A DNA stretch of 5,361 nt from Bacteroidota bacterium (GTDB lineage Bacteria; Bacteroidota; Bacteroidia; Chitinophagales; Chitinophagaceae), in NCBI GenBank assembly GCA_023412975.1, contig JAEZRB010000211.1, positions 1 through 5,361 on the forward strand, in the 5' to 3' direction. Numbering within the stretch: position 1 is the first letter of the stretch; every line of letters starts with the position of its first letter. The notes below the pieces were generated by a model that saw only the letters and a program-made list of their open reading frames with translations, made no database searches and was not told the DNA's origin. The position numbers and the translations under genes were made by a program. Of this stretch, positions 1 through 5,361 are shown in pieces.

Positions 1-2169
1 GTTTTAAGAGAAACCTATTCCAACCGGCTTGCAGCCGTAAAAAGAGGTGTCAATACCTATTGGCTTTCCAAGCCTGTTCAAACCGGTTTGGGACAACGTC
101 ATTCATTATTCCTGGAAGGTGGCGATAATCATTTTCGGTACGGGATCGACCTGGGATATAATAAGGTAAGCGGCGTTATGAAAAACAGCGATCGTAGCAC
201 TTATAGCGGTGCAATGAATTTTACCTACCGTAACAAAAGCCTGCTGATTAAAAATGTTTTGTCAGTTGCATTCAATGATGCCAGAAACTCCAATTATGGA
301 ACATTCTCAGATTATGCGCGACAAAATCCTTACTGGAATCCCACCGATGAAAACGGAAACTATGTGTTGATACTGGAATCGGTAGTGAATCCATTGACAA
401 AATCGACTTCGCCCTTTTACAACCCTCTTTATAATAGCGCCCTGCACACAGTAGATACCAGGGGTTACTCCAATGTGATCAACCAAACCACCGTTGACTG
501 GAATATTGGAAAAGGATTCAGGATAATAGGACGTATGGGCATCACCAAACAAAATGACGAACGTGACCTGTTCCTGCCTGCCCAGCATACCTTTTTCGCC
601 GATATTACAGATATCACAAAAAAAGGAAGTTATACCAAGGAAAACAGTAAGTTCTTCTCCTATGATGGCAGCCTCCAAATGGAATACAGCAAGCGCCTGG
701 GGTTGCACCAGCTTTTTAATACTACCGGCCTGGGTGCTTCGCAGACAAGAAGTGATCTTACTTCCGTATACGTGGAAGGCTTTCCCAACCAGCGGCTCGA
801 CGAAATTGTGTTTGGTAATGGCTACCCCGCCAATTCGAAGCCTACAGGATTTAGTACCATATCACGCCGCGTTTCAGGCTTTAGCAACTTCAGTTATAGT
901 TACGACGGCCGCTACCAGGCTGAACTAAGCATTAGCGCAGATGGCTCATCGCAGTTTGGTATCAACAACAGGTTTGCACCTTTCTGGAGCCTGGGTACAA
1001 GCTGGAACCTGCACAAGGAAAAATTCGTCAATAACCTCAATTATATCAACCAGCTCCGATTGAGGGCCACCATCGGTACAACGGGTGACAGCAGGTTCCC
1101 GCCTTACATGGGAATTACGACATACCGGTATTTCACCGATCAAAGCATAAGGGGCCAGATCGGCGCCTACCTGATGGGTTATGGTAACCCTGACCTGAAA
1201 TGGCAACAGACATTAAAAAGAAATATCGGTGCCGACATTTCATTCTTCAAAAGCCGCATCAATCTTAGCCTTGATCTCTACCAGGAAAATACAAAAAGCC
1301 TGATCCTCGATATTAATACCCCACCCTCTACCGGATTTTCCAACTATCGTGAAAATATCGGCGAATTGGAAAACAAAGGCGTGGAATTCAGGCTAAATGC
1401 ATTTATTCTAAAAAATGAAAAGAAGAGAATGAACTGGAGTGTGTTTGTGAATGGTAGCCATAACACGAATTATATCAAGCAAATTTCGAATTCGCTGAAG
1501 AAGCAAAATGAGCTGAACGACAAAAATGACCAGACACGTCCTCAATCCCGTTACCAGGAAGGGCAAAGCGTTAACGCGATCTGGGCCGTTCGTTCCCTCG
1601 GTATAGACCCCAGTAACGGTCGTGAGATCTATTTGAATCGTAATGATAGCATGACTTATATCTGGAACCCACTTGATAAAGTAGTGGTAGGCGATGCCAT
1701 TGCTGACCTGCGTGGCAACTTCGGGACTAATTTCTCCTACGCTGGATTCAGCCTCGGCTTGTTCTTCAGTTATGAATTTGGTGGCCACCTATACAATCAA
1801 ACATTAGCCGACCGCGTGGAGGATGCTAACCTCTCCTACAATGTCGATCGTCGCGTGTTACTCGGTCGTTGGAAGGCGCCGGGAGATGTTACCTACTTCA
1901 AGGGGCTGGTAGACGAGAACGGTCGAACCGTCAATACCAAAACAAATGCTACTTCCAGGTTCGTTCAGAAAAACAACTATATCCATGCAGAAAGTATTAC
2001 AGTTTCATACCTGTTTTCCAATAAGCTCAACAGGTACCTGGGACTCAGTAATACCCGTGTGAATTTCACTGTAAACGATCTGAAGCGTTGGTCATCGATC
2101 GATGTGGAACGGGGAACGCAATATCCCTTTGCGCGCAACTTCACCATCAATATCAGTACTCAGTTCTAG
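1..2169 (+). CDS. SusC/RagA-family TonB-linked outer membrane transporter, 5'-truncated by window edge
   Basis: Reading frame 1 is open from the first base to the TAG at 2167-2169, giving 722 visible residues. SusC proteins are usually about 1000-1100 residues, so roughly the N-terminal third is missing: signal peptide, carboxypeptidase-regulatory-like domain and most or all of the TonB plug. What remains is the late-plug/barrel region. Seen here are family-typical stretches: NTYWLSKPV (visible residues 18-26) followed by GQRHSLFLEGGD, NPDLKWQ (396-402), NIGELENKGVE (452-462), a YQEGQSVNAIWAVRSLGID segment, and a C-terminal Phe in FTINISTQF, as expected for a BAM-assembled barrel. The TTG at 88 is not the start, because SusC-like sequence continues upstream of it in frame. 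The family forms an outer-membrane barrel that imports ligand captured by its SusD partner, powered by TonB-ExbBD. The susD gene follows 20 nt downstream. The substrate is not readable from this sequence. Confidence 0.96.
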   Translation, partial: VLRETYSNRLAAVKRGVNTYWLSKPVQTGLGQRHSLFLEGGDNHFRYGIDLGYNKVSGVMKNSDRSTYSGAMNFTYRNKSLLIKNVLSVAFNDARNSNYGTFSDYARQNPYWNPTDENGNYVLILESVVNPLTKSTSPFYNPLYNSALHTVDTRGYSNVINQTTVDWNIGKGFRIIGRMGITKQNDERDLFLPAQHTFFADITDITKKGSYTKENSKFFSYDGSLQMEYSKRLGLHQLFNTTGLGASQTRSDLTSVYVEGFPNQRLDEIVFGNGYPANSKPTGFSTISRRVSGFSNFSYSYDGRYQAELSISADGSSQFGINNRFAPFWSLGTSWNLHKEKFVNNLNYINQLRLRATIGTTGDSRFPPYMGITTYRYFTDQSIRGQIGAYLMGYGNPDLKWQQTLKRNIGADISFFKSRINLSLDLYQENTKSLILDINTPPSTGFSNYRENIGELENKGVEFRLNAFILKNEKKRMNWSVFVNGSHNTNYIKQISNSLKKQNELNDKNDQTRPQSRYQEGQSVNAIWAVRSLGIDPSNGREIYLNRNDSMTYIWNPLDKVVVGDAIADLRGNFGTNFSYAGFSLGLFFSYEFGGHLYNQTLADRVEDANLSYNVDRRVLLGRWKAPGDVTYFKGLVDENGRTVNTKTNATSRFVQKNNYIHAESITVSYLFSNKLNRYLGLSNTRVNFTVNDLKRWSSIDVERGTQYPFARNFTINISTQF

Positions 2170-2189
2170 ATTTTTATAAATAGGAAAGC
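2170..2189 (+). promoter_or_regulatory. susC-susD intergenic gap with weak ribosome binding site
   Basis: The 20-nt gap is AT-rich and carries AGGAAAG at 2182-2188, one base before the ATG at 2190. It is purine-rich but closer to the start than a classic Shine-Dalgarno. AT-rich leaders with weak Shine-Dalgarno motifs are usual in Bacteroidota. No hairpin or TAnnTTTG-type -7 element is visible, which fits co-transcription with susC. Confidence 0.4.
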
Positions 2190-3608
2190 ATGAAAAAAAT
2201 TATCCTGGGCACGTTAATAACAACAGTTGTACTGGCTTCAACGGGTTGTAAAAAATGGCTCGACGTAAGTCCCAAAACAGAAATTAGGGAAAGTGAGTTG
2301 CTAAGTGATGAGCAGGGCTTCAAGGACGCGTTGATCGGAGTTTATACACTTATGGGCGGCGCCAGTACATACGGTACTAACCTTTCCTTTGGAGTATTGG
2401 ATGCGATGGCACAACGTTATAACGCATCGGCAACTTCTCACATGTTCTATTATCCTTCGCGATATGATTATACAGCCGCGACTTCCAAAAGTTATATCGC
2501 CAGTATCTGGGGCGGTTTGTACACCGGCGTTTCCAACATAAATAATATTTTAACACAAATCGACGCTAAACAAAGTGTCTTCTCAAAAAATAATTATCAT
2601 GTTGTAAAAGGCGAAGCGCTTGCGCTTAGGGCTTTACTTCATTTCGATGTGCTTCGCCTTTTTGGAGTCTCCCCTGCAGTAGATGCCAACCGCCTTTCGA
2701 TACCATATGTAACCCGCTTTGGTGTATCTGTATACCCTTTGCTGAGCGTTAATGCCGTCATAGACAGTTGTCTGAAAGACCTGGCTGATGCGGAGTTGTT
2801 GTTATCACAAGACAAAACAGTCCGCTATGAATACCCGGAGGATGCTTTTCTTTCTTACACCCGCAACCACATGAACTATTGGGCGGTAAAAGGTCTGCAG
2901 GCCCGCATACATTTATACCGCGGCGACAATCAAAAGGCACTGGAATCGGCACTGTCGGTGATCAGCAACCAGGCTGATAATTTTCCCTTTGTAACGCTCA
3001 GTTCTGTCTCCGCCACCATCAACCGCGACAGAACCTTTAGCACCGAACACCTTTTCGCGCTGAATGTTTTTAAGCTTAAAGACCTGGTTGAACCTCTTAC
3101 CAGGACCGCGCCTGCATCCGGGCAACCCACATTGATCCACACTACATCGAATATTAATTCACTATATGAATCAAGTTCAGGCGGGAGTTCAGATATCCGC
3201 TATGTGTACCTGTTCACCCCTTTTGGTACATCACAGGCGAGCACAAAATACTGGCAGGATGACCTGAATGCGGAACGATTGAAAGGAAATCTTCCTGTCA
3301 TCCGGCTTTCAGAAATGTATTATATCGCTGCTGAGGCGGCTCCCACACCAGAGGAGGGCGTAGCTTACCTGAACACAATAAGAGAGCATAGAGGGCTCGT
3401 TGCGCTGCCAACCACGATCAGTGCTTCGTCCCTGCAAACCGAAATTTTAAAAGAATACAAGAAAGAATTTTATGCAGAAGGTCAGCTGTTCTATTATTTC
3501 AAAAGAAAGAATGCTGCACGCATCGATGGGAGCTCGGTTAATATGAGCGATGCCACCTATGTGTTCCCACTTCCCGAAAATGAAATTGAATTTGCCAACC
3601 GTTTCTAA
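2190..3608 (+). CDS. RagB/SusD-family nutrient uptake outer membrane lipoprotein
   Basis: This is a complete 472-residue protein, within the usual SusD range of about 450-600. The start at 2190 gives a lipoprotein signal peptide: MKK, a hydrophobic stretch to about residue 18, and a lipobox-like STGC with Cys20 as the lipidated residue. The mature end CKKWLDVSP is a common SusD opening. Family landmarks are GEALALRALLHFDVLRLFG (141-159) and NYWAVKGLQARIHLYRGD (229-246), which are TPR-like helices of the SusD fold. They are followed by PVIRLSEMYYIAAEA (369-383), KEFYAEGQLFYYFKRKN (425-441) and the terminal YVFPLPENEIEFANR (457-471). The family sits on the cell surface, caps the SusC barrel and binds the ligand. 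It lies between the susC-like and DUF4843 genes with gaps of 20 and 17 nt, so it is almost certainly in their operon. A Ser/Gly-rich stretch (328-334) is probably a surface loop. Ligand-binding residues cannot be identified by eye, so no substrate is proposed. Confidence 0.97.
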   Translation: MKKIILGTLITTVVLASTGCKKWLDVSPKTEIRESELLSDEQGFKDALIGVYTLMGGASTYGTNLSFGVLDAMAQRYNASATSHMFYYPSRYDYTAATSKSYIASIWGGLYTGVSNINNILTQIDAKQSVFSKNNYHVVKGEALALRALLHFDVLRLFGVSPAVDANRLSIPYVTRFGVSVYPLLSVNAVIDSCLKDLADAELLLSQDKTVRYEYPEDAFLSYTRNHMNYWAVKGLQARIHLYRGDNQKALESALSVISNQADNFPFVTLSSVSATINRDRTFSTEHLFALNVFKLKDLVEPLTRTAPASGQPTLIHTTSNINSLYESSSGGSSDIRYVYLFTPFGTSQASTKYWQDDLNAERLKGNLPVIRLSEMYYIAAEAAPTPEEGVAYLNTIREHRGLVALPTTISASSLQTEILKEYKKEFYAEGQLFYYFKRKNAARIDGSSVNMSDATYVFPLPENEIEFANRF

Positions 3609-3625
3609 ACCCGAAATACGACAGG

Positions 3626-4378
3626 ATGAAAAATATCACCACACGTTGTTTAATAGTCAGCATGACATTGCTCGTCATGGTAACAGGCTGTGAAAAAAGT
3701 GAACTGGTCAGGTATGAAGCACCTGCCATGATCTACGTCTACCGTGAAGCTTTTAATAACGACGGCGACAGCGTTGCCTATTCCTTCGCTATAAAAGCAA
3801 ACAGCCTGCAGGTTGACACTATTAAGGTACCCGTCCGCATCATGGGTGACGCGACCAATACAGACCGGGAAGTAAAACTTGCCGTAATTGCAGATAGTAC
3901 AACAGCCGTGGAAGGAACGCACTACGAATTTCTTCCCTATCATATACCTGCCGGTGAATTCAGCGCTGATCTTCCCGTGCTGGTAAAACGAACTGCCGAT
4001 TTGAAAAACCAGGAAGTCCGCCTGCTGCTCCAGGTAACAGCATCGAAAGATTTTCAACCGGGTATCCCCCATTCACCTGTCGCAGGCAATTTTGCCGGTG
4101 CAGGATTAAAATACCTGGTTAAAATCAATGACTTCCTTACCAAGCCTTCCAACTGGGACAGCAGGCTGATCTATTATTTTGGAACTTATAGCCAGGTTAA
4201 GTTCAAGTTTATCATCGATATCACTGGTATTACAGATTTTCCGGTGGGGTCGCCACCTGCATTCTCTTTTGGAGAAATGCAGTACTACAACGCATTTTGT
4301 AAATCGAAACTGAGAGATTATGAAGATGCCAACGGCCAGCTAACGGATGAGTTTGGGTTACCTGTCACCTTTCCATAA
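3626..4378 (+). CDS. DUF4843-family lipoprotein accessory to SusC/SusD
   Basis: This is a complete 250-residue protein. The chosen ATG gives a signal peptide with a hydrophobic core (about residues 9-19) and a good lipobox, VTGC, with Cys22 as the predicted lipid anchor. Starting at the next Met (13) would destroy the signal. The upstream AGG touches the ATG, so the Shine-Dalgarno is weak. I recognise the DUF4843 pattern: an early aromatic-rich strand (AMIYVYREAF, 34-43), then TIKVPVRIMGD (65-75), AVEGTHYEFLP (94-104), IPAGEFSADLPVLV (107-120) and VRLLLQV (131-137). It ends with a NWDSRLIYYFGTYS-type segment (177-189) and DEFGLPVTFP. Residues 94-137 resemble the Calx-beta/Ig-like strand pattern, suggesting a beta-sandwich N-terminal half (inference). 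The family has no established biochemical role that I know of. It is typically found after susCD and is probably a surface-exposed ligand-binding or complex-stabilising protein. The gene ends with tandem in-frame stops, TAA TAG, at 4376-4381. Confidence 0.9.
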   Translation: MKNITTRCLIVSMTLLVMVTGCEKSELVRYEAPAMIYVYREAFNNDGDSVAYSFAIKANSLQVDTIKVPVRIMGDATNTDREVKLAVIADSTTAVEGTHYEFLPYHIPAGEFSADLPVLVKRTADLKNQEVRLLLQVTASKDFQPGIPHSPVAGNFAGAGLKYLVKINDFLTKPSNWDSRLIYYFGTYSQVKFKFIIDITGITDFPVGSPPAFSFGEMQYYNAFCKSKLRDYEDANGQLTDEFGLPVTFP

Positions 4379-4421
4379 TAGCGATAACTAAAACATTGAT
4401 TCATTACATCATTCATTGGAT
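4379..4421 (+). other. 43-nt gap before the PKD-like gene
   Basis: This is the longest gap in the window. It holds the second of the tandem stops (TAG, 4379-4381), an AT-rich leader and a small direct repeat, ATTCATT at 4399-4405 and 4411-4417. TTGGA at 4416-4420 is the only weak Shine-Dalgarno-like string before the ATG at 4422. I see no inverted repeat followed by a T-run, so there is no support for a terminator, and no convincing promoter. Confidence 0.4.
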
Positions 4422-5361
4422 ATGAGAATTATCAACTTTCAACTGGCATTGTTTTTCCTGGCTGCCTTCATACTGGCGAGCTGCTACAAGGATAAAGGGA
4501 ACTATAGCTATAATGAGATCAACCAGGTTTCAATTAAAGCTGACACACCTGATGAGATAACTGTAGCTATCCAGCATACACTTCGTATCAACATCACACT
4601 TGATCAAACAATGACGTCTCCGGCTGGATATGAATACGACTGGACGCTGTATCAGAATATTGGGGCGCCACTTACCCGCTGGGTGCTGGGGACGTCTCAA
4701 AACCTGAATGCGCAAATCACCCAGACACCCGGACAATATTTACTGGACTACTTTGTGCGAGATAAGGAAACTGGTGTCAGCTTCAGGAAAAAATTCACGA
4801 TCAATGTCATCAGTAAGTTCAACGAAGGATGGCTGATGATCGAAGAGACTTCCGGTAACTGCGACCTGGTAATGATCGCGCCGAATGGCTCGGTATTTAA
4901 AGACATTTACTCCTCAGCCAATAAAGGTGAAAAATTGCCTGGAGGTTCACACCGGGTGACCGTTGTGCGTGATCGACTGGGTGTACAGAAGATCTATGTC
5001 ATGTCGCCCAATAGTCTTACACAACCCTACTTTGTCGATTTTTTGAAAGTTGCAGGGTTTGAAGACCAGTTTTGGGGAGCACCTTCTATTGTAAAGCCAC
5101 AGGATTATTTTATCGGCGGCGGTTCAAATGAATTGCTGATCAATAATGGTTACCCTCATGGCATGAACACTTTCGTACCGCCCCCTTACAAACTGGGTAT
5201 GCAGGCCCCGGGTACATGGGATGTGGAACCGTACTACATCTACTCCACCAGTCGCGGCTTTATGCTTTACGACAAACTTTCACAAAGTTTTTTTCGGTAT
5301 AACCTGGCCGCCATGGTTCCCATTGCACCCCCCCCACCACCCGCGGTATTTAATGTGAACG
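4422..5361 (+). CDS. PKD-like family lipoprotein, 3'-truncated by window edge
   Basis: The frame opens at ATG 4422 and stays open to the last base, giving 313 visible residues with no stop. The related family usually runs to roughly 450-550 residues, so a sizeable C-terminal part lies outside. The start gives a signal peptide with a long hydrophobic core (residues 7-18) and the lipobox LASC, with Cys21 as the lipid anchor. The mature CYKDKGNYSY opening is characteristic of the Bacteroidota PKD-like family (PF16407, from memory). Residues about 45-131 look like one PKD/Ig-type beta domain: EYDWTLYQ (71-78), then GQYLLDYFVRDKETG (104-118) and KKFTINV (123-129). Downstream, GWLMIEE (136-142) with CDLVMIAPNG (147-156), and RGFMLYDKLSQSFFRY (278-293), read like strands of a repeated beta or propeller-type domain (inference). 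Residues 303-307 are five prolines encoded over a C8 run. The family is seen downstream of susCD and DUF4843 genes and probably acts as a surface lipoprotein. Its molecular function is not established. Confidence 0.88.
   Translation, partial: MRIINFQLALFFLAAFILASCYKDKGNYSYNEINQVSIKADTPDEITVAIQHTLRINITLDQTMTSPAGYEYDWTLYQNIGAPLTRWVLGTSQNLNAQITQTPGQYLLDYFVRDKETGVSFRKKFTINVISKFNEGWLMIEETSGNCDLVMIAPNGSVFKDIYSSANKGEKLPGGSHRVTVVRDRLGVQKIYVMSPNSLTQPYFVDFLKVAGFEDQFWGAPSIVKPQDYFIGGGSNELLINNGYPHGMNTFVPPPYKLGMQAPGTWDVEPYYIYSTSRGFMLYDKLSQSFFRYNLAAMVPIAPPPPPAVFNVN
5328..5335 (+). repeat. C8 homopolymer inside the PKD-like gene
   Basis: Eight consecutive C bases encode the start of a five-proline run (residues 303-307) of the PKD-like lipoprotein. 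As read, the frame is preserved through it to the window end. Such tracts are prone to length change by polymerase slippage and to base-calling error. Five consecutive prolines usually need EF-P for efficient translation. Confidence 0.7.

Noticed and set aside
88..90. TTG at 88 as the start of the first gene
   Set aside because: The frame is open to base 1 and the upstream codons (residues 1-29, including NTYWLSKPV) are typical SusC sequence, so the gene is truncated by the window edge and does not start here.
307..708. 133-codon antisense open frame opposite the susC-like gene
   Set aside because: The product resembles no family and is Ile/Val/Gly-rich as expected from reverse-reading barrel strands. 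The opposite strand is fully explained by SusC.
554..928. 124-codon + strand open frame inside the susC-like gene
   Set aside because: It lies wholly within the strongly recognisable SusC frame and has no recognisable motif. It is an alternative-frame shadow.
2758..3142. Overlapping antisense open frames opposite the susD-like gene
   Set aside because: They are short, mutually overlapping in different frames and without motifs, while the SusD frame is continuous and conserved across the stretch.
3609..3625. Possible terminator or promoter between susD and the DUF4843 gene
   Set aside because: Only 17 nt, with no inverted repeat, T-run or -7/-33 elements. It is simply an operon spacer.
3650..4072. 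140-codon antisense open frame opposite the DUF4843 gene
   Set aside because: It is wholly covered by the well-supported DUF4843 coding frame, with no recognisable domain or start signal.
4530..4736. 68-codon antisense open frame near the PKD-like gene start
   Set aside because: It is opposite the coding frame of the PKD-like lipoprotein, short and without recognisable features.

Overview
The window looks like part of a Bacteroidota genome, most probably a Chitinophagaceae- or Sphingobacteriaceae-type soil or aquatic bacterium. The grounds are a SusC/SusD outer-membrane nutrient uptake pair with several Bacteroidota-only lipoprotein families, very short AT-rich gaps with weak or absent Shine-Dalgarno motifs, and moderate base composition. 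The family-level placement is an impression from protein style, not a measured result.

Layout: four genes, all on the + strand, fill almost the whole window. (1) Bases 1-2169 are the 3' part of a susC-like TonB-dependent transporter. The signal peptide, carboxypeptidase-like domain and most or all of the plug lie upstream of the window. (2) Bases 2190-3608 are a complete susD-like lipoprotein gene. (3) Bases 3626-4378 are a complete DUF4843-family lipoprotein gene, ending in tandem stops. (4) Bases 4422-5361 are the 5' part of a PKD-like family lipoprotein gene, which runs off the right edge without a stop. Gaps are 20, 17 and 43 nt, and I see no terminator or convincing internal promoter, so the four genes are most likely one operon transcribed from left of the window.

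How they work together (family knowledge plus inference): SusC forms the TonB-driven outer-membrane channel and SusD is the surface lid that captures ligand. The DUF4843 and PKD-like proteins are probably additional surface-exposed lipoproteins that help bind or present substrate. No glycoside hydrolase, peptidase, regulator or sigma/anti-sigma pair is visible, so the substrate cannot be assigned from this window. I found no RNA gene, CRISPR array, mobile element or clear new system. The most useful leads are the two poorly characterised accessory lipoproteins and a C8 tract encoding a polyproline run near the right edge.
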